Shown here in pieces: positions 16,536 through 25,213 of a DNA stretch of 64,000 nucleotides (its first letter is position 1; every line of letters begins with the position of its first letter). The notes under the pieces are model-generated. The model made no database searches, was not told the DNA's origin, and saw only the letters and a program-made list of their open reading frames with translations. The DNA comes from Flavobacterium degerlachei (lineage in GTDB: Bacteria > Bacteroidota > Bacteroidia > Flavobacteriales > Flavobacteriaceae): positions 124,001 through 188,000 of the forward strand of contig NZ_FNMV01000005.1 of assembly GCF_900106645.1 (NCBI RefSeq). Reading direction: 5' to 3'. Made by a program: the position numbers and the translations under genes.

Positions 16536-17699
16536 ATGCCAAAAATATTAATTATAGAAGACGAAGCTGCTATTAGAAGAGTACTTTCCAAAATACTTTC
16601 TGAAGAAAGTGATACCTATCAGGTGGAAGATGCAGAAGATGGTGTTGCAGGTTATGAAAAAATAAAAAACAACGACTACGATTTAGTTTTGTGCGATATA
16701 AAAATGCCAAAAATGGATGGTGTTGAATTGCTTGAAGCAGTCAAAAAAATAAAACCTGAAATTCCTATCGTTATGATTTCTGGTCATGGGGATATGGAAA
16801 CGGCTATAAATACGATGCGTATGGGCGCTTTCGATTATATTTCGAAACCACCAGATTTAAACCGTTTATTGAATACGGTCAGAAACGCATTGGACAAAAA
16901 ACAATTGGTTTTAGAAAATAAGATTTTAAAGAAAAAAGTCAGTAAAAACTACGAGATGATCGGGGAAAGCGACGCGATTAATCACATTAAAGTGATGATC
17001 GACAAAGTAGCCCAAACTGAAGCTCGAGTTCTGATCACAGGACCTAATGGAACCGGAAAAGAATTGGTCGCGCATCAATTGCATGAAAGAAGTGAACGCG
17101 CTAGTTTCCCTTTAATCGAAGTGAACTGTGCTGCAATTCCAAGCGAATTGATAGAAAGCGAATTATTTGGTCACGTTAAAGGAGCATTTACCTCTGCGGT
17201 GAAAGACCGAGCAGGTAAATTTGAAGCTGCAGATAAAGGAACTATTTTTCTGGACGAAATTGGCGATATGAGTCTTTCGGCTCAAGCCAAAGTGTTGCGT
17301 GCGCTACAAGAGAGTATGATCACCAGAGTAGGAGCAGATAAAGATATAAAAGTGGATGTTCGTGTAGTTGCGGCTACCAATAAAGATTTGAAAACGGAGA
17401 TTGCCGAAGGGCGTTTCCGTGAGGATTTGTACCATCGTTTGGCTGTTATATTGATTAAAGTTCCTTCATTAAATGAAAGACGAGACGATATACCATTATT
17501 GATTTCTCATTTCACAAATAAAATTGCTTCAGAGCAAGGAAATGCAGTGAAGAAATTTTCTAAAGATGCTGTCAAATTATTACAAGAATACGATTGGACA
17601 GGAAATATTCGTGAATTACGAAATGTAGTGGAGCGTTTGATTATCCTTGGCGGAAGCGAAATTTCCGAGAATGATGTGAAGTTATTTGCATCAAAATGA
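16536..17699 (+). CDS. Sigma-54-type response regulator lacking a DNA-binding domain
   Basis: A 387-residue NtrC-family protein. Residues 1-120 are a receiver domain with phospho-acceptor D54 (LCDIKMPKMDG) and conserved K104. Residues 140-370 are a sigma-54-interacting AAA+ domain with Walker A GPNGTGKE (169-176), Walker B GTIFLDEIGD (235-244) and an arginine-finger region. The sigma-54 contact loop reads GAFTSA (216-221) instead of the canonical GAFTGA. The protein stops at LFASK right after the AAA+ lid, with no Fis-type helix-turn-helix, so it either acts without binding DNA or has another partner. No sensor kinase is adjacent. Confidence 0.92.
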   Translation: MPKILIIEDEAAIRRVLSKILSEESDTYQVEDAEDGVAGYEKIKNNDYDLVLCDIKMPKMDGVELLEAVKKIKPEIPIVMISGHGDMETAINTMRMGAFDYISKPPDLNRLLNTVRNALDKKQLVLENKILKKKVSKNYEMIGESDAINHIKVMIDKVAQTEARVLITGPNGTGKELVAHQLHERSERASFPLIEVNCAAIPSELIESELFGHVKGAFTSAVKDRAGKFEAADKGTIFLDEIGDMSLSAQAKVLRALQESMITRVGADKDIKVDVRVVAATNKDLKTEIAEGRFREDLYHRLAVILIKVPSLNERRDDIPLLISHFTNKIASEQGNAVKKFSKDAVKLLQEYDWTGNIRELRNVVERLIILGGSEISENDVKLFASK

Positions 17700-17784
17700 T
17701 TAAATAATTTAAAGATTAAATAATTTAAAAATTGAGAGTGTAATCTTTTAATTTTTTAATGTTTAAATCTTTCAATCTAAAGTA
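17698..17784. repeat. Tandem 16-base repeat and inverted AT-rich segment
   Basis: GATTAAATAATTTAAA occurs twice head-to-tail (17698-17713 and 17714-17729), overlapping the stop of the regulator gene. It is followed by roughly inverted sequence (AATCTTTTAATTTTTTAAT...) up to the next gene. The segment could form a long weak hairpin and may act as a terminator. Confidence 0.6.
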
Positions 17785-17785
17785 A

Positions 17786-18439
17786 ATGAAATTAAAAAAA
17801 TTAAACGAAAAGCTACAAGAAGCATTAATTGAAAACGGCTTAACGGAAGCTAATCAAATGCAAAAAGAAACTTTTTCGACTTTAAAAAGCGGTGCAGATT
17901 GTATTATTGTAGCGCCAAAAGGAAGTGGAAAAACAACTACTATCGTAATCAACGTGATTCAGCAACTAGTTTGTGAAGGAGAGCAATCTCCACGTGCTTT
18001 GATTATTGTGGAAGACAAAGCCAAGGTATTGGAGATGGAAGCGCTTTTTGAAAAGTATGGTAGATACACTAATATGACTGTTTATGGAGTACATGACAGA
18101 GGGGATATGGAATACGATAAAAATTTCATTTCAGGTGGAATTGATGTTTTGATTGGAACTCCTAATAAGTTAAACGAGATGTTTACTATGGCCGGTTTTA
18201 ACGTGAACCGACTTAAAATGTTTATTCTTGATGATGCTGATCCAATATTGAGATTGCGCCATGAAACTAAAATCATGCGTATTTCGAACAGTATTACTAG
18301 AACGCAACGCATCATTTTCTCGGAGCAAATGACAGACCGAATTGATATACTTGCTGAAAAAATGTTGGTAGAGCCTTTCTTGTTTGAAATTGACGAAGAC
18401 GAAGACGAAGAAGAGGATAGTGAAGAAGATGAAAAATAA
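17786..18439 (+). CDS. Single-domain DEAD-box-like protein
   Basis: A 217-residue protein that looks like only the first RecA domain of a DEAD-box helicase. It has a Q-motif-like start (LTEANQMQKETF), Walker A APKGSGKT (43-50), a Ib-like GTPNKL (124-129) and motif II as DDAD (149-152). Motif III (SAT) is replaced by FSEQ, and the second helicase domain is absent; a highly acidic tail (202-217) takes its place. Helicase activity is therefore unlikely; a regulatory or RNA-binding ATPase is possible. It is followed after 17 bases by a DUF2007 gene. Confidence 0.8.
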   Translation: MKLKKLNEKLQEALIENGLTEANQMQKETFSTLKSGADCIIVAPKGSGKTTTIVINVIQQLVCEGEQSPRALIIVEDKAKVLEMEALFEKYGRYTNMTVYGVHDRGDMEYDKNFISGGIDVLIGTPNKLNEMFTMAGFNVNRLKMFILDDADPILRLRHETKIMRISNSITRTQRIIFSEQMTDRIDILAEKMLVEPFLFEIDEDEDEEEDSEEDEK

Positions 18440-18456
18440 CATAAAATAAAATAAAG

Positions 18457-18675
18457 ATGGGATTAATGAAAGTATTTTCGGGAAGCGAAATTTTAGCATT
18501 GGCTTTAAAAGAAAAAATTGAAGCAATTGGCGTAGATGTAGTGAAGAAAGACAATATCCAGTCGGCAAGATTGGCAGGTTTTGGAAGTTCAGGATCAGCT
18601 GTTGAACTTTTTGTTCAGGAAACGGAGTATGGCAAGGTTAGCCCTGTGATTGAAGAATTTAGACTTAGTATTTAA
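18457..18675 (+). CDS. DUF2007 domain protein
   Basis: A 72-residue protein resembling the DUF2007 (putative signal-transducing) family: an N-terminal VFSGSEILALALKEKIEA helix region, a central GSSGSAVELFV strand and a final helix. In this family the domain is thought to be PII-like, but biochemical data are scarce. It is most likely co-transcribed with the DEAD-like gene, 17 bases upstream, and ends before a terminator. Confidence 0.75.
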   Translation: MGLMKVFSGSEILALALKEKIEAIGVDVVKKDNIQSARLAGFGSSGSAVELFVQETEYGKVSPVIEEFRLSI

Positions 18676-18700
18676 TATGCTGCCGTCACTTTAGATATAG

Positions 18701-18739
18701 AACCCTTGATGCTTTTCTTTGCATCAGGGTTTTCTTTTT
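18701..18739 (+). terminator. Terminator after the DUF2007 gene
   Basis: AACCCTTGATGC pairs with GCATCAGGGTT (one bulged T) around a T-rich loop, followed by TTCTTTTT. It lies 26 bases past the stop. Confidence 0.82.
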
Positions 18740-18774
18740 AAAACCGGATTTGAATAATAATTTAAATAGAAGAC

Positions 18775-19572
18775 ATGAAATACAAAATGTTGGTTTTAGA
18801 CATGGATGATACCTTGTTGAATGATGACCATGAAGTTTCGATTGAGAATAAGGAAATGCTTGCAAGAGCTCAGGAAATGGGTGTTCATGTAGTTTTGGCG
18901 TCTGGTAGGCCAACGCCGGCAATGACAGAATATGCCAAAGAGTTAAACTTGCATAATTCCTATATGATATCTTATAACGGAGCTGTGATTTCTGATTTAA
19001 AAGAGGATAAAATCATTTTTGAGCAGACTTTAACTCAAGAACAAATTCATGAATTATATGACTATAGCCTAAAAAGTAAAACGCATATTATTACCTATTT
19101 AGACGGAAAAGTGGTCAGTGAAACGAGTTCTGAATATATAGATATTGAGCTAAATATTACAGGCTTGATTCATAATAAAGTATTGGATTTTAAAGCTGCC
19201 GTTCAGTCGCCTGCTGTGAAATGTATTTTGCTGGAAGAACCAAGTTATTTGAAAGAAGTGGAAAAAGACCTGAAAAAAGCGATGCCTCATCTGAGTGTAA
19301 GTATGTCAAAACCTTTCTTTTTAGAAGTAGCTCAAAACGGGATTGATAAAGGAGCTAGTATTAAAATTTTGGCAGAAAAATTAGGCATTCTTCAATCAGA
19401 AATCATTTCTGTTGGTAACGCAGGGAATGATTTAACGATGATTGAATATGCAGGTTTAGGTGTTTGGGTTGATAATGTAACACCGGAACTTCGCGATAAA
19501 GGAGATGTAATTGTTGCATCTAATAATAACCATGGCGTTGCTGAGGTAGTGAAAAGGTTTATCTTGAATTAG
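18775..19572 (+). CDS. Cof-type HAD hydrolase
   Basis: A 265-residue member of the Cof/YidA subfamily (HAD IIB). Motif I is LDMDDTLLNDD (D9 and D11), motif II LASGRP (near 42), the conserved lysine is near 199 (DKGASIK), and motif IV is GNAGNDLTMI (about 220). The large C2-type cap lies between. These cytosolic enzymes dephosphorylate sugar phosphates or flavin-type cofactors; the substrate cannot be set from sequence. It is a single gene ending in a long hairpin. Confidence 0.9.
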   Translation: MKYKMLVLDMDDTLLNDDHEVSIENKEMLARAQEMGVHVVLASGRPTPAMTEYAKELNLHNSYMISYNGAVISDLKEDKIIFEQTLTQEQIHELYDYSLKSKTHIITYLDGKVVSETSSEYIDIELNITGLIHNKVLDFKAAVQSPAVKCILLEEPSYLKEVEKDLKKAMPHLSVSMSKPFFLEVAQNGIDKGASIKILAEKLGILQSEIISVGNAGNDLTMIEYAGLGVWVDNVTPELRDKGDVIVASNNNHGVAEVVKRFILN

Positions 19573-19591
19573 ATTTTTGAAAATTATATTG

Positions 19592-19657
19592 AACCATTAA
19601 GAAATTAAGGTAATTTAAGATCAGTTCTTAATAAACTTAATTTTTCAATGGTTTTTT
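19592..19657 (+). terminator. Long CCATTAAG-type hairpin, terminator of the Cof-type HAD gene
   Basis: AACCATTAAGAAATTAAG (19592-19609) pairs with CTTAATTTTTCAATGGTT (19636-19653) with two mismatches, followed by T's. The arm shares the CCATTAAG...ATTAAG pattern with the hairpin at 23581-23637. Confidence 0.7.
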
Positions 19658-19828
19658 AGTTTTTGATTAATATAATGAGGAGCCATTTTCCAAGATTTTA
19701 CGGTGTCTAAAAAGTCGGATGCTTCTAATAGAAGGCTTTTTATCATTTCAAATAATTAGCTTAGAGTTGCTGAAGTGCTACCAATTAATATTGGACCTTA
19801 CCGTAAGTAACTTTTCGGAAAAAAGTGA

Positions 19829-20125
19829 CTATCTTAATTTTTTACTTGGATCTCTGCTGGTATGAAAAACAGATAAAATAATAATAGTATTTTTATTTTC
19901 GATTGAATAAATTACTAAGTAGGGGTATTTTTTAATAGGTACTTGTCGAAAATGTGTCTTAAATACTTGAAAAATAGTTGGGTTTTTATTTATAGAGTTG
20001 AAACAATTATATAATTGAATTAAAAAATTGTCAGCTACTTTATCAGAGATTAAATTATAGTTTAAAAAAACTTCTTCAATTTGATTTTCAGCTTTTCTAG
20101 AAATAATTAATTTAAATTCTTTCAT
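19829..20125 (-). CDS. RelE/ParE-family toxin
   Basis: A 98-residue protein with the ParE/RelE fold pattern: IISRKAENQIEEVFLNYN, a helical hairpin, then a C-terminal sheet with PIKKYPYLVIYSIENKNTI and the closing VFHTSRDPSKK. Members poison gyrase (ParE) or cleave mRNA (RelE); which applies here is not clear from sequence, although the HTSRDP end is typical of ParE-like plasmid-stabilisation proteins. Its start overlaps the end of the antitoxin gene by 14 bases, as expected for a translationally coupled module. Confidence 0.85.
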   Translation of the reverse strand: MKEFKLIISRKAENQIEEVFLNYNLISDKVADNFLIQLYNCFNSINKNPTIFQVFKTHFRQVPIKKYPYLVIYSIENKNTIIILSVFHTSRDPSKKLR

Positions 20126-20360
20126 CTCTTTTTTTAAGCAAGCTGCTTTTTACCTCATCCCAGGTTTTTCCTTTATCCTCTCCTGATAAGTATTTTGAAC
20201 GACTTTCTTGAATAATATTAATTTGTTCTTCTGAAAGTTGGTATTCATTTTTATCTTCCAATAAAATAGCATTCAAATATTTAATTAGATTTTCATCTTC
20301 TATATGAATTATTTTTTCAATCAAGTTTAGTTTTTCTATTTGTAATTGAGTTGATTGCAT
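20112..20360 (-). CDS. Antitoxin partner of the RelE/ParE-like toxin
   Basis: An 82-residue protein matching the layout of addiction-module antitoxins of the unstable/PF09720 kind: an N-terminal helical part (KLNLIEKIIHIED) and a C-terminal toxin-binding tail with GKTWDEVKSSLLKKRDE. It precedes and overlaps the toxin gene. It has no obvious DNA-binding domain, so autoregulation is uncertain. Confidence 0.8.
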   Translation of the reverse strand: MQSTQLQIEKLNLIEKIIHIEDENLIKYLNAILLEDKNEYQLSEEQINIIQESRSKYLSGEDKGKTWDEVKSSLLKKRDERI

Positions 20361-20473
20361 GATATTAGTATAAATTATAGGTACTACAAATATAAATAAT
20401 TATCAGCTTTAAATTACAGAATACTGATTGTGAATTTACGCAACCAATTTAATCGACAGCGATTCCTTTTAAA

Positions 20474-22078
20474 TTAATTCTTTTTCACCTTTTTTAAACT
20501 CAATAAGTTCAAGGGGTTCATGCCTAAACCGCTTACGCTTTTTCTGGTAAAACGGGCTACTTTGTCATAAAATAAAGCAATTACAGGCGCTTCGTTTATG
20601 ATGATTTTATCCATCTTTTGATACAAAACATAGCGTTTTTGATCATCAGTTTCCTTAAAAGCCTGTTCGTATAATTTATCGAATTCGACACTTTTAAAAT
20701 GGGTGTAGTTTGGACCGTTTGGTGAAAAATTACCACTATAAAACAGTGATAAATAGTTCTCGGCATCAGGATAGTCAGCAATCCAACTCGCTCTAAAAAA
20801 GGACACTTTACCGGTAGATATTGATTGTCGCAAAGTAGAAGGCGGACTAATATCAACTTGCACATCTAAACCTATTTTTTGCCATTCCCTTTGCAAAAAC
20901 TCCCCAATATCAACATAAGATGCATTCGTGCTCAATTGAATAACTGGGTTTTTATCTCCTGTTGTTTTTTTGTAGTCGTTAACTAATTCTTTTGCTTTTT
21001 CAATATCGTAATCATAGCCTTTTGCATTGTTGAAACTTGGTAAACCCATTGGGATCATTCCGTTTACGGCTGGTGTACCCATGTTGTTTCGCAAATAGGT
21101 AACTAGTTTTTGTCGGTCAAAGCCATAATTCATTGCTTTTCGGATGCGTGAGTCCAAAACAGTTTTGTTATCACCGTCCATTCGAAACCCCAAATATTCA
21201 GTATTAAGGTACGGACCTGTTATCAGGTTTACGTCATTTACGTAATTAGGTTGTAGTTCTCCCTTTTGGGTAAGAATTTCGTCTTTATAGGAAGGATCCA
21301 ATCCAGAAGTAAAATCTAATTTTCCTTGTATGAATTGCAGAAAACCACTTTGCTTGTCGGGCAAAAAAGTAATTGCAACAGCTTCAAGATAAGGAAGAGC
21401 GTTTCCTTTTTCGTCTTTTTCATGATACAGCGGGTTTTTTCGCAAAACCAGTTTTACATTTTCTTCCCATAATTTGAATTGGAAGGGTCCTGTGCCTATT
21501 GGATGTGAACGAAAATCACTTCCGTAATGTTCTACAACTTCTTTGGGTACAACAGAGGCATATTTCATGGTCATTAGGCCAAGGAAAGCAGGGAATGGTT
21601 TGATCAATTTAATCTCAAAAACACTGTCATTTTTGGCTTTGAAACTTTCTACATTTTGCAATACCCATCCACCAGGTGATGCTACTTTTTCATCCAATAA
21701 ACGACCTAAACTGTATTCGAAATCTTGGGCTTTTACCGTTCGGGTACTATCCTTACCAAAAAGGATATGTTTCTGGAAAAGGACATCATTGCGTAAGGTA
21801 AATGTGTAGGTTTTTGCATCTGGCGCAATAGTCCAGGATTTCGCAATATCAGGCTTTATATGCAGGCTGTCATCCAATTGTAGCAAACCATTGAAAATGT
21901 GGTTACAAGCCCAAATATTTGACTGTACTTTTGAAAAGGCCGGATCCAAAGAGGTGATATTAGAACTTTCATTGTATCTAAAAACAAGCTGGTCTTTGTT
22001 TTCTTTGCTCTCTTTTCCGCAAGAAACAAATGTTAATACAATACAAATTACTGATATATAAGGGATTATTGATTTCAT
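20474..22078 (-). CDS. ABC transporter solute-binding lipoprotein (peptide type, SBP_bac_5)
   Basis: A 534-residue lipoprotein with lipobox VSCG (Cys20). The mature protein matches the SBP_bac_5/OppA family: SLDPAFSKVQSNIWACNHIFNGLL at the start, the FTLRNDVLF strand, and the family core with GTGPFQFKLWEENVKLVLRKN. Such proteins capture peptides, nickel or other solutes for an ABC importer. No permease or ATPase genes are adjacent. Confidence 0.9.
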   Translation of the reverse strand: MKSIIPYISVICIVLTFVSCGKESKENKDQLVFRYNESSNITSLDPAFSKVQSNIWACNHIFNGLLQLDDSLHIKPDIAKSWTIAPDAKTYTFTLRNDVLFQKHILFGKDSTRTVKAQDFEYSLGRLLDEKVASPGGWVLQNVESFKAKNDSVFEIKLIKPFPAFLGLMTMKYASVVPKEVVEHYGSDFRSHPIGTGPFQFKLWEENVKLVLRKNPLYHEKDEKGNALPYLEAVAITFLPDKQSGFLQFIQGKLDFTSGLDPSYKDEILTQKGELQPNYVNDVNLITGPYLNTEYLGFRMDGDNKTVLDSRIRKAMNYGFDRQKLVTYLRNNMGTPAVNGMIPMGLPSFNNAKGYDYDIEKAKELVNDYKKTTGDKNPVIQLSTNASYVDIGEFLQREWQKIGLDVQVDISPPSTLRQSISTGKVSFFRASWIADYPDAENYLSLFYSGNFSPNGPNYTHFKSVEFDKLYEQAFKETDDQKRYVLYQKMDKIIINEAPVIALFYDKVARFTRKSVSGLGMNPLNLLSLKKVKKN

Positions 22079-22165
22079 TTTAAAGAATATTGTACGTAAA
22101 TTTGCAAACTCTTTTTACAAAGATGTAAATATAATAAGTTACTACTTAAAACGTAGTTTATCCCT

Positions 22166-23494
22166 ATGGAAAACAGAAAAAAAGTTGCCTTTTATACGCT
22201 TGGATGCAAACTGAATTTTTCAGAAACATCAACAATTGCTCGAAATTTTCAAGATGAAGGTTTTGATCGTGTTGATTTTGAAGAAGTCGCTGATATGTAT
22301 GTTATTAATACCTGTTCAGTGACGGAGAACGCAGATAAGCAGTTCAAGCAGGTCGTAAAGAAAGCGATGAAACTCAATGACAAAGCTTTTGTTGCAGCGG
22401 TGGGTTGTTATGCTCAATTGAAACCAGAAGAACTAGCAGCTGTTGATGGTGTAGATTTGGTACTTGGTGCTACGGAAAAATTCAAAATCTTGGATTACAT
22501 CAATGATTTGAGTAAAAATGATATGGGAGAAGTGCACTCTTGTGAGATATCAGAAGCTGATTTCTATGTAGGAAGTTATTCTATTGGTGACAGAACCCGT
22601 GCTTTCTTGAAAGTGCAGGATGGTTGTGATTACAAATGTACTTATTGTACTATTCCACTAGCAAGAGGGATTTCTAGAAGTGATGAATTGGAAAATGTGT
22701 TGAAAAACGCAAAAGACATTTCAGCTCAAGACATCAAGGAAATTGTATTGACTGGAGTAAATATTGGAGATTACGGAAAGGGAGAATTTGGAAATAAAAA
22801 ACACGAACATACATTCTTGGAATTGGTTCAAGAACTTGATAAAGTAGAAGGAATCGAAAGATTGCGAATCTCATCTATTGAGCCGAATTTATTGAAAAAC
22901 GAGACAATAGAATTTGTATCGAAAAGTAGGACTTTTGTACCGCACTTTCATATTCCTTTACAATCAGGAAGTAATGATATATTGAAATTAATGAAGCGTC
23001 GTTACCAACGGGAAGTATATACGGAACGTGTAAACAAAATTCGTGAAGTAATGCCACACGCTTGTATTGGTGTGGATGTGATTGTAGGTTTTCCAGGAGA
23101 AACAGATGAGCACTTTTTAGAAACCTATCATTTCTTGAATGATATGGATATCTCGTATTTACATGTTTTTACTTATTCAGAACGTGATAATACGGAAGCT
23201 GCTGATATGCCTGGAGTTGTTGCTGCTAATGTTCGTTCGAAACGTAGTAAAATGATGCGTGGATTGTCAGTTAAAAAACGTCGTGCGTTTTACGAAAGCC
23301 AGTTGGGAACCAATAGAACGGTACTGTTTGAAAGTGAAAATAAAGAAGGATATATTCATGGGTTTACGGAGAACTACGTAAAAGTAAAAACACCTTGGAA
23401 TCCTGAGTTAGTAAACACTTTACATGAAATCAACCTGACTAAAATTGATGATGACGGAAGCGTAAGAATGGAATTTGTTTCTGCTCTCGTTTAG
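22166..23494 (+). CDS. mtaB: tRNA methylthiotransferase MtaB-like
   Basis: A 442-residue radical-SAM methylthiotransferase. The N-terminal UPF0004 domain holds Cys14, Cys50 and Cys81 for the auxiliary cluster; the radical-SAM cluster motif is GCDYKCTYC (C154, C158, C161). A TRAM-like region follows near the C-terminus. The TLGCKLNFSE opening is typical of MtaB rather than MiaB, so the product is expected to add the 2-methylthio group to t6A37 of tRNAs. MiaB-like clade calls from motifs alone leave some doubt. Confidence 0.92.
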   Translation: MENRKKVAFYTLGCKLNFSETSTIARNFQDEGFDRVDFEEVADMYVINTCSVTENADKQFKQVVKKAMKLNDKAFVAAVGCYAQLKPEELAAVDGVDLVLGATEKFKILDYINDLSKNDMGEVHSCEISEADFYVGSYSIGDRTRAFLKVQDGCDYKCTYCTIPLARGISRSDELENVLKNAKDISAQDIKEIVLTGVNIGDYGKGEFGNKKHEHTFLELVQELDKVEGIERLRISSIEPNLLKNETIEFVSKSRTFVPHFHIPLQSGSNDILKLMKRRYQREVYTERVNKIREVMPHACIGVDVIVGFPGETDEHFLETYHFLNDMDISYLHVFTYSERDNTEAADMPGVVAANVRSKRSKMMRGLSVKKRRAFYESQLGTNRTVLFESENKEGYIHGFTENYVKVKTPWNPELVNTLHEINLTKIDDDGSVRMEFVSALV

Positions 23495-23577
23495 TTTTTT
23501 TTACCATATAAGTCATGTAAGTTTTTTTAATTATTGGTAAACTAAGTTATAAGACTTCTTATACATATAAGTTTTTT

Positions 23578-23643
23578 AAGCCATTAAGGGATTAAGTTCA
23601 TTAAGTTTTACGCTTAATTTCCTTAATCCCTTAATGGTTTTTA
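23578..23643. terminator. Bidirectional CCATTAAG hairpin between mtaB and the SDR gene
   Basis: CCATTAAGGGATTAAG (23581-23596) pairs perfectly with CTTAATCCCTTAATGG (23622-23637), with further TTAAG/CTTAA pairing inside, flanked by T-tract on the right. It sits between convergent genes ending at 23494 and 23722. Confidence 0.8.
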
Positions 23644-23721
23644 TTAGTTAAGAGTGGCCGTTCGACTTTAAGACTTTCGACCTTTGACTAATTTTTATTT
23701 TTACTTACATGTTTTAAATAA

Positions 23722-24438
23722 CTACGGGTTAGTAGACCAGATACTACTGTTCTTAATGAAAACGCGTCGGTTTAGTTTTAACTGTGCGATTATCAATTCA
23801 GCCATATCTTCTGCTTGCATCACTTTATCAGGATTTCCGTCAGTCAGATTTAAGTCTTTAGCCATTTCTGTGGCAACAGTACTTGGAGTCAACGCAGTCA
23901 CACGGATGTTGTGCTTACGAACTTCTTGCATTAAAGAATCAGTCAATCCCAAAACGGCAAATTTAGAAGCACTATATGCACTTGTTAAAGCGTTTCCAGC
24001 TAATCCTGCAGTTGAAGAAATATTGATAATATCGCCAGTTTGTCTTTCGATCATATTAGGCAAAATGGCGCGGGTCATATAATAAGTTCCCATTAAGTTT
24101 ACTTGGATGATGCGTTCCCACGCTGCAGGTTCCAATTCTAAGAATTTACCAAAAGCGGCAATTCCGGCATTATTGATTAATATATCGATGGTTCCAAATT
24201 CAGCTAATGCTTTTTCAGCAGCTGCGTTTACCGAGTTGATATCAGCAACATCAGCAGTGATTGCAAGTGCTTTTACTCTCAAAGAGCGAGCTTTTGCCGC
24301 TACGTTGTCAATTTCTTCTTGTGTTCTGGCAACCAAAATCACATTCACTCCTTCTTTGGCTAATGCCAAAGCAATCGCTTTTCCTATTCCTTTTCCGGCA
24401 CCAGTGATAAGTGCATTTTTATTTTTTAAGTCAGTCAT
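23722..24438 (-). CDS. Short-chain dehydrogenase/reductase, FabG-like
   Basis: A 238-residue SDR with the cofactor motif GAGKGIG (near residue 12), NNAG (near 88), the catalytic Ser (ISSTAG) and YSASK (about 153-157). It most resembles 3-oxoacyl-ACP reductases of the FabG group, which reduce beta-ketoacyl chains with NADPH, but the SDR family is broad and other keto substrates are possible. The frame extends to a TTG at 24447; the ATG at 24438 is the better start. Confidence 0.9.
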   Translation of the reverse strand: MTDLKNKNALITGAGKGIGKAIALALAKEGVNVILVARTQEEIDNVAAKARSLRVKALAITADVADINSVNAAAEKALAEFGTIDILINNAGIAAFGKFLELEPAAWERIIQVNLMGTYYMTRAILPNMIERQTGDIINISSTAGLAGNALTSAYSASKFAVLGLTDSLMQEVRKHNIRVTALTPSTVATEMAKDLNLTDGNPDKVMQAEDMAELIIAQLKLNRRVFIKNSSIWSTNP

Positions 24439-24521
24439 TTCATTCAATTTTAGATGTTGTTAGCAAAGTTAAACCATTCCCTTTTTTTAAATGGAAGTAC
24501 AATGTGAAAAAATCCTTAAAG

Positions 24522-25211
24522 TTATACCATGTTGGAAGTCTTGTTAAGTAGTACGATTAAATCCCATAAGAAATGGCAGATTATGATAATCGTAATGGAT
24601 CTGTATTTTTGATAGTGTAAGGCCAAAACAAGTCCTATAATAAACGGAGCTATTATTTGTATTAAAGTTCCATAACTATAATGGATAAGCCCAAAAATAA
24701 TACTTGATATAAGGATTGCCCAATGTGTGTTTTTAAGCAATATTTCTAGTCTGGGAATTAGATAACCTCTAAAGAAAAACTCTTCAGTAACTCCTGCGGT
24801 TATTGATGTAAATAGTATTAAAGGCAGGTTGTTGTTGAAGTATTTCAGGACTTCTTCCATCTTTTTGCTTTCGATATTGGAGCCGGTTAATTTAAATAAA
24901 AGTCCAACTACAAACATTGCTAATAGTAGCGTTCCCATTACTTTAAAAATAGATTTGATATAAAACGAAATAGAATATTTTTTCTCCTTCCAAAGCAGGA
25001 AGTTTTGTTTTTCTATATAAACGGAATACATATAAACTAATAACAGGCAGAACCAAATAATTAATCGGGAGATATAGAATGTAGTTTCGTATTTAAAATT
25101 AAGTTGTTTTAAAGACGGAAATGCTAATGCAGTAGCAATCAAAAGCAATAATAAAAATGTAATTCCGCCAATGAGGGTTGACTTCTTTGTTGTTTTTAAA
25201 TAGTTGGTCAT
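24522..25211 (-). CDS. CPBP (Abi/Rce1-type) intramembrane metalloprotease
   Basis: A 229-residue membrane protein with about seven helices. The CPBP motifs are in order: EEFFFRG (143-149, the catalytic EExxxR), a FGLIHYSYG stretch with His177, and a final CHFLWD with His213. Family members are glutamic-type intramembrane proteases, related to Rce1 and to bacteriocin self-immunity proteins. It ends the two-gene unit beginning with the beta-propeller-like gene, with only two bases between the genes. Confidence 0.9.
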   Translation of the reverse strand: MTNYLKTTKKSTLIGGITFLLLLLIATALAFPSLKQLNFKYETTFYISRLIIWFCLLLVYMYSVYIEKQNFLLWKEKKYSISFYIKSIFKVMGTLLLAMFVVGLLFKLTGSNIESKKMEEVLKYFNNNLPLILFTSITAGVTEEFFFRGYLIPRLEILLKNTHWAILISSIIFGLIHYSYGTLIQIIAPFIIGLVLALHYQKYRSITIIIICHFLWDLIVLLNKTSNMV

Positions 25212-25213
25212 TT

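Noticed and set aside
17786..18439. Truncated pseudogene of a full helicase
   Set aside because: No helicase C-terminal sequence remains downstream, the gene ends in a smooth acidic tail, and it is followed closely by another intact gene; a genuine one-domain protein is more likely.
18312..18554. Antisense frame spanning the DEAD-like and DUF2007 genes
   Set aside because: It is caused by the acidic codon run (GAA/GAT) read in reverse and has no start context or family.
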